64,000 nucleotides of DNA from Chloroflexota bacterium (GTDB lineage: Bacteria; Chloroflexota; UBA11872): contig JAJDVX010000003.1 of assembly GCA_022825895.1 (NCBI GenBank), positions 1 through 64,000 of the forward strand, read 5' to 3'. Positions 18,529 through 26,504 of the stretch are shown here, piece by piece (the stretch's first letter is position 1; each line of letters begins with the position of its first letter). The notes below the pieces were generated by a model that saw only the letters and a list, made by a program, of their open reading frames with translations, was not told the DNA's origin and ran no database searches. The position numbers and the translations under genes were made by a program.

Positions 18529-18803
18529 CAGGTCGCTCCCATTCCGCCGGACATCGGGACCAGGACCTCCAGCGTATCGCCATCGCGCAATTGCGTCTCG
18601 CGCGAGGCCAGGACGTCGTTGACGCCGAGGGTCAGGCGGCGCGATTCATCGAGGCCGTGGGCGTCAAGCAGATTGCCAACGGTTGAGCCGGCCGGGGCAT
18701 TGATGACACGGATTCGGCCCTCGCCGGGGAAAAAGCGGGCAAGGTCGGCGTAGGGGCGGACGCGGATGCGGATGTGATCGTCTCGTTCCGCGGGCCGTGG
18801 CAT
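18528..18803 (-). CDS. MoaD/ThiS-family sulfur carrier linked to the oxidoreductase
   Basis: A 91-residue beta-grasp protein that would carry sulfur for making the pterin dithiolene of the neighbouring oxidoreductase. The beta-grasp ending is clear: LRDGDTLEVLVPMSGG. Unusually, the GG pair is followed by MGAT instead of being the C-terminus, so activation would need trimming. I chose the ATG at 18803; an in-frame TTG at 18860 would add 19 residues without similarity. The oxidoreductase start overlaps the last base of this stop codon. Confidence 0.82.
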   Translation of the reverse strand: MPRPAERDDHIRIRVRPYADLARFFPGEGRIRVINAPAGSTVGNLLDAHGLDESRRLTLGVNDVLASRETQLRDGDTLEVLVPMSGGMGAT

Positions 18804-18871
18804 GCGTTTCGAATGATTGGTGCGGCGTTTCGTGGTTACGATATCGGACCCGGACTCCAATTTCGCCGACG

Positions 18872-19105
18872 ATGAGCCAGCAAGAACTTCCCAGAAAAGC
18901 GCGCCGCCGCCTCGGAGCGGCCGATCGCGGAAGTCATCAGAGTACGGATGACGAGGCTCTGACCAAATCTATGGAGCCGTCCTGTCCCGAACCAGTTGAC
19001 CCGCAAGCGTTGCTCGAGGAGATCCGGCGACGACGTGAGGCACTTGGGCTGATCGACCTGAGCGACGAGACCATTCGGGAATTGCGGGACGAAGGCCGGC
19101 GTTAA
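18872..19105 (+). CDS. Small hypothetical protein
   Basis: A 77-residue, charged and probably helical protein. An in-frame ATG at 18971 would give only 44 residues. The C-terminal half (PQALLEEIRRRREALG then LIDLSDETIRELRDEGRR) looks like a short helical hairpin of the kind seen in small antitoxin-like proteins. No partner gene lies next to it. It may be real because the frame is open with plausible composition, but I have no family. Confidence 0.4.
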   Translation: MSQQELPRKARRRLGAADRGSHQSTDDEALTKSMEPSCPEPVDPQALLEEIRRRREALGLIDLSDETIRELRDEGRR

Positions 19106-19119
19106 TCACCGGTCAGTGG

Positions 19120-20094
19120 TTACAAGGGGACCCGGACGCCGGTGGCGTTGGTTTGCAGGCGATAGACGCTGCTGCGGGCAGTGACGAAGAGGGTGGACCA
19201 GGTGGGGCCGCCCCAGGCGAGGTTGGCGGGTTGTTCGGGGAACTTGACGAGGCCGACCACGGTGCCGTCAGGCTCGATCACCCAGACGGCGTTGCCGGGT
19301 CCGGTGGACCAGAGGCGGCCGTTCGTGTCGCACTTCATGCCGTCGGGGTTGTTGGGTTCGGGATAGGGGTCCATGTCGACGAACTGGCGCGGGTTGGCCA
19401 GCGTGCCGTCGTCGGTTACGTCAAAGGCCCAGATATCGCGCGGTCCGCCGGAGTCGCCGATGTAGAGGGTCTGCTCGTGCGGTGCGAAGGCGAGGCCGTT
19501 CGGGCGGATGAAGCGGTCGGTGGCGAGCGTGAGTTGGCCGCCGGCGTCCAGGCGGTAGACGCCGCAGATCGGCTGTTCCTGGACTTCCGGCGGCAGGTCG
19601 ACGATTCCGTAGGGCGGGTCGGTGAAGTAGATGTCGCCGTTGCGCGTCACGACGATGTCGTTGGGGCTGTTGAGGCGTCCGCCGTTGACGTGGGTGGCGA
19701 TGGGTGTGGGCTGGTTGTTCTGGTCGAACCGCAGCACCGCGCGCGCGCCGTGGGTGCAGCCGAGCAGACGACCCTCGCGGTCAAGCGTAAGACCGTTGGT
19801 GGAACCGTTGTAGGCGCGGAAAGTCGTGAGTTCGGGGCCTTCGGGCAGCTGGCGCCAGCGGCAGATGCGGTCGTTGGGAATGTCGCTGAACAGGAGGTGG
19901 TCGCCGCGCCAGACGGGGCCCTCGGTGAAGCCGAGGCCGCCGGCGATGCGTTCGAGGTTGGCGCCGGGCTCGACCAGTTCAGTGAGGCGTCCGGATACAT
20001 CCTCTAGCTCGACGTCGAAGTGCGGGATCGGTTCGGCCACTGCGCGGGCTCCCGGGGGCGAGGAAGCAATTGGCACCGATATTGCCCGATTCAT
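19120..20094 (-). CDS. SMP-30/gluconolactonase-family hydrolase
   Basis: A 324-residue six-bladed beta-propeller predicted to open sugar lactones using one divalent metal. Typical blocks are GGLGFTEGPVWRGDHLLFSDI, with the metal-binding glutamate, then GGRLNSPNDIVV with the metal-binding asparagine, and LYIGDSGGPRDIWAFD. I chose the ATG at 20094; the frame stays open about 60 bases upstream. It faces away from the aldo/keto reductase at 20181, a pairing that suits sugar catabolism, as both act on aldoses or their lactones. Confidence 0.9.
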   Translation of the reverse strand: MNRAISVPIASSPPGARAVAEPIPHFDVELEDVSGRLTELVEPGANLERIAGGLGFTEGPVWRGDHLLFSDIPNDRICRWRQLPEGPELTTFRAYNGSTNGLTLDREGRLLGCTHGARAVLRFDQNNQPTPIATHVNGGRLNSPNDIVVTRNGDIYFTDPPYGIVDLPPEVQEQPICGVYRLDAGGQLTLATDRFIRPNGLAFAPHEQTLYIGDSGGPRDIWAFDVTDDGTLANPRQFVDMDPYPEPNNPDGMKCDTNGRLWSTGPGNAVWVIEPDGTVVGLVKFPEQPANLAWGGPTWSTLFVTARSSVYRLQTNATGVRVPL

Positions 20095-20180
20095 GGGTCG
20101 GCTGCCGGCGCTTCGGGAGCGTCGCGGGTTGCGGCAAATCTGGCGCGGGCGCACGATGAGACCGGCGCTGGCGCTGGAGG

Positions 20181-21125
20181 ATGACTGCTATGGCATCCGA
20201 CCTTCCGCAGGTTCCGCCCGTGACACTGGGGCGCTCAGGCGTGCGGTCCACGAAATTGGCGCTCGGTTCGGCCAACTGGATCGGCAGGGTGGGCGACGAC
20301 GCGTACGTCGAGCTGTTGCGCGAAGCCTTCCGACTGGGCATCCGCCACGTGGATACCGCACCTTCGTATGCGCAGGGATGGCTGGTGGAACGGCTCAAGG
20401 AGTCCGATCCGCCGGACGACTTGCTGATCGTCACCAAGATCGGACGCTACATGGGTGACGACGGGATTGAGTACGACTTCGGTCCTGAGCGGGCGGTGCG
20501 GAGCGTGCACGACAGCCTGGAGGAGTTGGGCTTGGAGTGTCTGCCGGTGCTCAAGGTGCATGACGCCCGGCCCGATCACTGGGACCAGATCATGGCCCCA
20601 AACGGCATGCTGGCGGCGCTGCGGCGATTGCAGTCCGAGGGCCTGGTAGGTGCAATTGGAACGGCGGTGGGGAACGCGGACTTCGCGGCGATGGCGGCGG
20701 AGAGCGGGGAGTTCGACATCATCGGCTCCTACCATCACTACACCTTGCTGAATCAGGACGCGGCACGCCGGATTCATCCGCACGCGCGGCGTCACAACCT
20801 TGGGGTGATCAACATCAGCCCGTTCGGCGGGAACATCCTGGGCACGGGCGCGGTGCAGGGGGCGCGGTACAGCTACCGGGAGGCCGCGCCGGAGGTGCTG
20901 AACGAGGTGCGCCACATGGAGCAGCGCGCCCAGGCTCACGGGATGAGCCTGCCGACCGCGGCTTTGGCCTACTCCCTGGCTTGCCCGGACATTGACGTCA
21001 ACGTGATTGGTCCAACCTCAATCGAGGAGTTGCACGCCGACGTCGCGGCATTGCGGGTGGCCGAGGACTTTGGGAGCTTTCACGACATCGTGTCGCCGGT
21101 GGAGTTTCCGAACGACTGGTTCTAG
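20181..21125 (+). CDS. Aldo/keto reductase, aldose-dehydrogenase-like
   Basis: A 314-residue NAD(P)H-dependent oxidoreductase with the TIM-barrel aldo/keto fold. The catalytic tyrosine lies in HVDTAPSYAQGW and the lysine in LLIVTKIGRY. The overall pattern, with LKVHDARP and SYHHYTLLNQDA, resembles D-threo-aldose (L-fucose) dehydrogenases. Divergent transcription from the SMP-30 gene suggests a dehydrogenase/lactonase pair for sugar oxidation. That link is inference. Confidence 0.88.
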   Translation: MTAMASDLPQVPPVTLGRSGVRSTKLALGSANWIGRVGDDAYVELLREAFRLGIRHVDTAPSYAQGWLVERLKESDPPDDLLIVTKIGRYMGDDGIEYDFGPERAVRSVHDSLEELGLECLPVLKVHDARPDHWDQIMAPNGMLAALRRLQSEGLVGAIGTAVGNADFAAMAAESGEFDIIGSYHHYTLLNQDAARRIHPHARRHNLGVINISPFGGNILGTGAVQGARYSYREAAPEVLNEVRHMEQRAQAHGMSLPTAALAYSLACPDIDVNVIGPTSIEELHADVAALRVAEDFGSFHDIVSPVEFPNDWF

Positions 21126-21171
21126 CGGCAGTACGCTCAAGGCTCAGTCGACTGGTCTGTCGTAGCAAGTC

Positions 21172-21200
21172 TTGACGCAAGCTGGTTCGTGTCGGACAAT
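21172..21200 (+). promoter_or_regulatory. Promoter of the NYN gene
   Basis: TTGACG (21172-21177) and GACAAT (21195-21200) are separated by exactly 17 bp. The DUF3800 gene at 56.5 kb has a near-identical arrangement. Confidence 0.6.
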
Positions 21201-21206
21201 GCCCTC

Positions 21207-21292
21207 ACCCCAATTGAGGGGCAGTTGGTTTCACCCCAATCGCGGGGTTGTTTGCGGAACTCGGAGGGCTCCCACGGGAGCCCTCCTTTTTT
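21207..21292 (+). ncRNA. Leader RNA with terminator upstream of the NYN gene
   Basis: The predicted transcript starts near 21207. ACCCC (21233-21237) can pair with GGGGT (21244-21248). The motif CACCCCAAT occurs twice (21207 and 21232), so alternative pairings with GAGGGG (21216-21221) are possible. The leader ends in a strong terminator. It is probably a cis-regulatory attenuator; no ligand is known. Confidence 0.5.
21263..21292 (+). terminator. Intrinsic terminator 15 nt before the NYN start codon
   Basis: GGAGGGCTCCC (21263-21273) pairs perfectly with GGGAGCCCTCC (21276-21286), followed by six Ts. The ribosome-binding site GGAG (21295-21298) and ATG (21308) come directly after it, so reading through this hairpin decides expression. 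Confidence 0.85.
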
Positions 21293-21307
21293 GTGGAGTT
21301 CGTGCTC

Positions 21308-22156
21308 ATGGCCGACCGGTACTGCGTGTTTATCGACGCAGGCTATCTCTATAAGGCTGGCGGCTTCGCGTGCCTCGGCGTCAGTGACCGCGCTTCGCAG
21401 TTTCTTGACGCAGGTACTTTCGTCCCCGCGCTGTCCAAGTATTGCAACGATCAGGTCTTGGATGGGTCAGGCTCGTTGTTGCGGACCTACTGGTATGACG
21501 GTGCGGAGAGAGACACAGCAGACCACGAGGCAATCGGCCTGCTTCCTCGAGTGAAACTCCGGATCGGGCGTCTGATTGCTGGACAGCAGAAGGGCGTCGA
21601 TTCGCTGATCCTCCGTGATCTCATGGTGCTGGCCGAGCGCCGGGCGATCTCCACGGCGTTCTTGCTGGGAGGAGACGAGGACCTGAGAGAGGGCGTTCGC
21701 GAGGCTCAGGACTTTGGGGTTGAAGTTGTGCTACTTGGAATTGAGCCGCCGACTGGCTCCAACCTGTCAGACACGTTGGTGATGGAGGCAGATGAACTCC
21801 GCCTCATCAATGAGCAGGTTCTGCGCCCTCACTTCTGGGCTCCGTTCTCAAGACCGCCTTTCGAGGCTATCGAAACGCATGCAACCGATCCCTACGAGCT
21901 TGGAAAGGAGTTCGCGTTCTCATATGTAAGTGAGCTCCCTGGATTCGAGCGGACCGTAGTGCTCCGTTCAGTGCTGCGATTCAAGTGGGCACCGCGCGTG
22001 CTTGATTCGGAGCTCAAGAGACGTGTCTCGCCAATTGGGACAGTGCGTGCTTTGCCAATCCAAGCTGCCGTGTCGGCGGCGAGGAATGGATTCGCTGATG
22101 GCTGTCGTTCTCTCGCGGGACAGGCGGAACGGCCAGGACCTTCCACGTCTAGCTAA
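21308..22156 (+). CDS. NYN (PIN-like) domain putative ribonuclease
   Basis: A 282-residue protein whose first 170 residues form a NYN domain, a PIN-like metal-dependent nuclease fold. The acidic residues expected at the active site are visible: D9 in VFIDAGYLY, D98 in KGVDSLILRD and the GGDEDL block near residues 124-129. The C-terminal 110 residues are not recognised and may bind the target. Third-position GC is lower than in neighbouring genes, suggesting transfer. Expression appears controlled by a terminator just upstream. A role in defence or RNA turnover is inference. Confidence 0.8.
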   Translation: MADRYCVFIDAGYLYKAGGFACLGVSDRASQFLDAGTFVPALSKYCNDQVLDGSGSLLRTYWYDGAERDTADHEAIGLLPRVKLRIGRLIAGQQKGVDSLILRDLMVLAERRAISTAFLLGGDEDLREGVREAQDFGVEVVLLGIEPPTGSNLSDTLVMEADELRLINEQVLRPHFWAPFSRPPFEAIETHATDPYELGKEFAFSYVSELPGFERTVVLRSVLRFKWAPRVLDSELKRRVSPIGTVRALPIQAAVSAARNGFADGCRSLAGQAERPGPSTSS

Positions 22157-22209
22157 CCGACCGACTTCGGCACCTGCTGCGAATCTGGGGCCGCAACCGG
22201 CACGCGGAC

Positions 22210-25200
22210 TTAAGCGATGGCGACGCTGTCCTTGCCGAATTGGGCGCTGAGCTCGCGGAGGAGTGATTCGTCGGGCTGGACGGTGTTGGGCCAGCGCAGG
22301 CGGGCGACGGAGCCGTCGGTCTTGACCACGTGGAGATGCAGGGGTGTTGGGCCTTCGTTGGAGGTGACCGCGGCGTTCAGGCGCTTGAGCAGGTCGAGAT
22401 CGAAGCTGGGGTCGGGGCTGCGGCGGAGCGTGACGATCACGAGCGAGGGGGGCGGGGCGGCGGACGCGGCGGGAACAGGCTCATCAGCTTCTTGCTCCGG
22501 TGGCGCGCCATTCGCTGTTCCGTTGGAAGCGCCGCGCGGACCGGCGCCGGGTGCGCCGGGCGCGACGACACGATCCGTACCGTTCGCCGTGCCGCTGGAC
22601 GTGGGCTGTCCAGGTGGGTCGGCTGGGGCGGGCGAACCGGACCCGTTCGCGGCTGCGGTCGCGGGCTCGACGCCGTTCTGGTCGGGCGGTGCTGCCGGCT
22701 CGTATTCGGCGGAAACTTCAGATGCGCCGGTGGTAGGAGACGGCGTCTCATCGTCGGCCGCGAGAACGTCCTCGGGTTCAGGTACGGGTTCCGGGATATA
22801 GACGTCGGTTGACGATTCGTCTTCGCCGGGCATCGGTGGGCCGTCTTCGTTATTGGGCTGGCTGGTCAAGGCTTCGGAGTCATCGTTCGCCGAAGCCGCC
22901 GGCTCGCCGTTCGATGAGGCGGCCGACAACGGGTACAAGTTGTCGGCCAGCATCCGGGGTGAGGCGTCGTCGCCCTCAATGCGTCCACTAGCCACGAACA
23001 CGCGGTCGTTGCTGAGTTCCGGCGAAATCTGCTGCCAGATGCGCGGGAAGCAGATCACCTCGATCGCGCCGGGCGGATCCTCCAGGGTCACGGCGCCCAT
23101 CATCTGACCCTTGCGGGTCATGAATGAGCGCAGATTGGAGACGATTCCGCCGATCGTCATCGACTGTCCGTGGTGTGTGTCTTCGAGTTCGTAGATGCGG
23201 GCGTCTACGTTGGCGGCGAGTTGTTCGCCGATGGCCGGGTCGGAGAGCGGGCTGGGGGTGACGTAGAGCCCAAGCAGTTCTTTCTCCCAGCGGCGACGCT
23301 CGTCTTCGGCTGCCGCGGGCACGTCGGGAAGCTCAAGCGCCGGTTCCGTCGCTTCCGGCAGCAACCCGATGCCAAACATGGTGGTCTGGCCCGCGGCTCG
23401 GTCCGTCTGGGTCTGCTGGCCTCGTTTCATGGCGGGTTCCAGCGCTTCCAGCATGGCCTGGCGTTCGCCGAGTTCGTCCAGGGCGCCGACCTTGATCAGC
23501 GATTCCCAGGCGCGTTTGGGGGCTCGGCGCAGATCGACGCGCTCGCAGGCGTCGGCCAGCGAACTGAATGGGCCGCTGTCCTGCCGCGCCGCTGCGATGG
23601 CTTCGACGGCGGCCTCCCCCACGTTCTTGACGGCCGCCAGCCCGAACACAATGGAGTCTCCGCTTGGCTCGAAGGTGACACCGCTCTGATTGATGTTGGG
23701 CGGCAGGACGTTGACGCCCAGGAGTTCGGCTTCCAGGCGGGTGGTGGCGACCTTGCCGACGTCGCCGGCGTCGGTGTCCAGCAGCGCGGTGAGGAATTGC
23801 ACGGGGTAGTGGGCCTTGAGCCAGGCGGTCCAATAGGCGATGACGGCGTAGGAGACGGCGTGGGCCTTGTTGAAGCCGTAGCCGGCGAAGGGCTCGATGA
23901 GCGCGAAGATCTCCTCGGCGACGTTATTCGGAATGCCTTCCTCAACGCAGCGCGCCACGAACTTCTCGTGTTCGCTCTGCAGGGCTTCGCGAATCTTCTT
24001 GCCGACGGCCCGGCGGAAGTTGTCGGCTTCGTCCCAGGAGTAGCCGGCGAGGTGGCGGGCGATCATGAGCACCTGGTCGGCGTAGACCAGGACGCCGTAG
24101 GTTTCGCGCAGGATCGGCTCGAGCCGTTCGTGGAGGTATTCGGGGGCGGAACGGCCGTGCTTACGGTCAATGTACGTGGGGATATTGGCCATGGGGCCGG
24201 GGCGGTAGAGCGCGATGATGGCGGCCACCTCGCCGATGCTGGTGGGCGCAAGTTCGCGCAGCGTGCGCGTCATGCCGGCGCCCTCCATCTGGAAGACGCC
24301 GACGGTGCGGCCGCGCCGCAGCAGCGCGAAGGCCTTGTCGTCGTCCAACGGGATGTCCTGGGGAGCCAGCGCCTGGCCGGTGGCCTGCTCGACGAGCCGC
24401 AGGGCGTGCTGGATGGTGCGAAAGTTCGAGAGGCCCAGCACGTCCAGCTGCAGCAGGCCGATCTTCTCTATGGTCTGGAAGGTGAACTGCGCGACCGGCC
24501 GGCCTTCGGCGGAGCGCGTGAGCGGCACGTGTTCCTGCAGGGGATCCCGAGACACCACAAGCCCGGCCGCGTGAGTGGACGCGTGACGGGCCACGCCCTC
24601 GATTCGGCGCGCCGAGTCCAGCAGGCGGCGAACAGCGTCGTCCTGCTGGTAGAGGCTCTTGAGCTCTTCGACTTCGTCCAGCGAGCGGCCGATGGTGTAG
24701 GGGTCGACGGGATTGACCGGAATGAGCTTGGCCACGCGGTCCGTGAGGCCGTATTCCATGCCGAGGACTCGTCCCACGTCGCGTACGGCGGCGCGGGCGG
24801 CCAGCGTGCCGAACGTCACGATCTGGGCCACGTGATCGGAGCCGAAGCGCCGGATCATGTATTCGATGACTTCGTCCCGCCGGTCGCTGGGGAAGTCCAT
24901 GTCGACGTCGGGCATGGAGCCCTTGCGGCCGATGGTGAGGAAGCGCTCGAAGATGATGTCGTGCTGGACCGGGTCGATGTCGGACATGTCGGTGGCGAAG
25001 GCGACCAGGCTGCCGTTCACCGAGCCGCGGGGTGCGGTCAACATGCCCTGGTCTCGTGCGAAGGCGAAGATCTCCCGGACCAGCAGCAGGTATTCGCCGA
25101 AGTCGGTCTGGTCGATGACGTCGAGTTCGTAGGCGAGGCGTTCGTGGTAGGCGGCGTCGGCATTCGGGATGCGACGGGCCAGGCCCTCGTTGGCCAGTTC

Positions 25201-26094
25201 GGCCAGGTGGGACTTGACCGACTGGCCATTTGGCACCTCCACGGAGGGCATGGCGATGCGGCCGAAGGGCAGGTCGAGGTCGCAGCGCTGGGCGATGGCG
25301 ACGGTGTTGGCCAGGGCGTCCGGTTGGTCGTCGAAGGCCCGCGCCATCTCCTCGGGGGTCTTGAGGTGCCAGTCGCCTTCCATGCGCATGCGGTCGGCGT
25401 CGGCGACGAGGCTGCCGGTCTGGATGCAGAGCAGGATGTCGTGGGCGTCTTTGTCGTCGGGCGTGAGGTAGTGGACATCGTTGGAGGCCACCAGCGGCAG
25501 GCCAAGACCGCCGGCAAGCTCGATGAGTCCCTCCGTTAACGCCTCCTGCTCGGGCAGGCCGGGGCGCTGGATCTCGAGGTAGTAGTTCTCCGGGCCGAAG
25601 GTATCGGCGTGCCAGCGGGCCACCTCTTCGGCGCGGGCCAGGTTGCCGGACGCGACCGCGCGCGATAGTTCGCTGGATGGACAGCCCGAGAGGCAGATCA
25701 GGCCCTCCGAGTGCGCGGCCAGTAGCGCGCGGTCTATGCGGGGTTTGTAGTAGAAGCCATCGAGGCTGGCCCGCGAGACCAGGCGCACGAGGTTGCGGTA
25801 GCCGGTGAGGTTGCGGGCGAGCAGGGTGAGGTGGAAGGAGCGGCGGTCGAGGGCGGGGTCGCGGTCGGTGTGGGAGCGGGGGGCGACGTAGACCTCGCAG
25901 CCGATGATGGGGCGGACGCCCTTTTCGCGGGCAGCCAGGTAGAAGTCGGCGGCGGCGTACATGGCGCCGTGGTCGGTGACCGCGACCGAGTCCATGCCGA
26001 GCGCGGCGGTGCGCTCGATGAGGTCGGGGATCCGGCAGAAGCCGTCAAGCAGGCTGAATTCGCTGTGGACGTGGAGGTGGGCGAATTCGGCCAA
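22210..26094 (-). CDS. dnaE: DNA polymerase III alpha subunit
   Basis: The replicative DNA polymerase, about 1294 residues. An N-terminal PHP domain opens with AHLHVHSEFSLLDG. The palm aspartates lie in PDVDMDFPSDRRDEVIEY (near residue 395), followed by the fingers, a helix-hairpin-helix region and an OB domain (near 990-1050). About 160 residues of Pro/Ala/Glu/Asn-rich, probably disordered sequence (1055-1214) then precede a folded C-terminal domain. The start is a TTG at 26094 with GAGGAG 7 nt upstream; upstream in-frame ATGs lack family similarity. Confidence 0.96.
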   Translation of the reverse strand: MAEFAHLHVHSEFSLLDGFCRIPDLIERTAALGMDSVAVTDHGAMYAAADFYLAAREKGVRPIIGCEVYVAPRSHTDRDPALDRRSFHLTLLARNLTGYRNLVRLVSRASLDGFYYKPRIDRALLAAHSEGLICLSGCPSSELSRAVASGNLARAEEVARWHADTFGPENYYLEIQRPGLPEQEALTEGLIELAGGLGLPLVASNDVHYLTPDDKDAHDILLCIQTGSLVADADRMRMEGDWHLKTPEEMARAFDDQPDALANTVAIAQRCDLDLPFGRIAMPSVEVPNGQSVKSHLAELANEGLARRIPNADAAYHERLAYELDVIDQTDFGEYLLLVREIFAFARDQGMLTAPRGSVNGSLVAFATDMSDIDPVQHDIIFERFLTIGRKGSMPDVDMDFPSDRRDEVIEYMIRRFGSDHVAQIVTFGTLAARAAVRDVGRVLGMEYGLTDRVAKLIPVNPVDPYTIGRSLDEVEELKSLYQQDDAVRRLLDSARRIEGVARHASTHAAGLVVSRDPLQEHVPLTRSAEGRPVAQFTFQTIEKIGLLQLDVLGLSNFRTIQHALRLVEQATGQALAPQDIPLDDDKAFALLRRGRTVGVFQMEGAGMTRTLRELAPTSIGEVAAIIALYRPGPMANIPTYIDRKHGRSAPEYLHERLEPILRETYGVLVYADQVLMIARHLAGYSWDEADNFRRAVGKKIREALQSEHEKFVARCVEEGIPNNVAEEIFALIEPFAGYGFNKAHAVSYAVIAYWTAWLKAHYPVQFLTALLDTDAGDVGKVATTRLEAELLGVNVLPPNINQSGVTFEPSGDSIVFGLAAVKNVGEAAVEAIAAARQDSGPFSSLADACERVDLRRAPKRAWESLIKVGALDELGERQAMLEALEPAMKRGQQTQTDRAAGQTTMFGIGLLPEATEPALELPDVPAAAEDERRRWEKELLGLYVTPSPLSDPAIGEQLAANVDARIYELEDTHHGQSMTIGGIVSNLRSFMTRKGQMMGAVTLEDPPGAIEVICFPRIWQQISPELSNDRVFVASGRIEGDDASPRMLADNLYPLSAASSNGEPAASANDDSEALTSQPNNEDGPPMPGEDESSTDVYIPEPVPEPEDVLAADDETPSPTTGASEVSAEYEPAAPPDQNGVEPATAAANGSGSPAPADPPGQPTSSGTANGTDRVVAPGAPGAGPRGASNGTANGAPPEQEADEPVPAASAAPPPSLVIVTLRRSPDPSFDLDLLKRLNAAVTSNEGPTPLHLHVVKTDGSVARLRWPNTVQPDESLLRELSAQFGKDSVAIA

Positions 26095-26223
26095 ACGTGT
26101 GCTCCTCAGGTGATGGTTGATTCTAAGTTTCGACCGAAGATCGGGACAAACGACCCCTGGCCGCGAGGAGCGGCTGCCTATACTGGCGGGGCGAGCGAGG
26201 GGCGCCGAAGCGGAGAGGTCGGA

Positions 26224-26439
26224 ATGCCACTTGAAGTGTGGATCATCTTCACGGCGCTGGTGGTGGCCGCAGTGTTGCTGCTGCCGCGCATCCTGCCGCC
26301 GACCGGACCTACGTGCACGCGCTGCGAGGGGACCGGGGCGGTCAACGAGCGATGGCCGGATCCATCCAAACCCGGCGGCTGGCACGAGCTGAGCGGAAAG
26401 TGCCCGAAGTGCGATGGGAAGGGGCGGCTGCGTCGCTGA
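26224..26439 (+). CDS. Small membrane-anchored protein with paired CxxCxGxG motifs
   Basis: A 71-residue protein. One N-terminal membrane helix (about residues 4-22) is followed by CTRCEGTG and CPKCDGKG, the two-knuckle zinc site known from the central domain of DnaJ. It has no J domain. It may be a membrane-tethered zinc ribbon that holds unfolded protein or a partner, but no function can be assigned. It is divergent from dnaE, with 129 bp between the two starts. Confidence 0.7.
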   Translation: MPLEVWIIFTALVVAAVLLLPRILPPTGPTCTRCEGTGAVNERWPDPSKPGGWHELSGKCPKCDGKGRLRR

Positions 26440-26504
26440 GGCGCTGACGCCGGGCCGCGGTTGGGCTTCGGCACGAATGCCGCTGGCAGCGCCCAACCGC
26501 TGAC

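Noticed and set aside
21207-21292. Leader peptide attenuation for the NYN gene
   Set aside because: A short frame starting from the leader has no run of regulatory codons and runs through the terminator into the gene in another frame. RNA-structure or protein-mediated control fits better.
23170-25539. A 789-codon open frame on the plus strand opposite dnaE
   Set aside because: It mirrors dnaE codons in high-GC DNA, has low-complexity Val/Gly/Ala/Asp/Glu composition and matches no family. Other long antisense frames (1354-2832, 10784-12736, 57204-58640) were dropped for the same reason.
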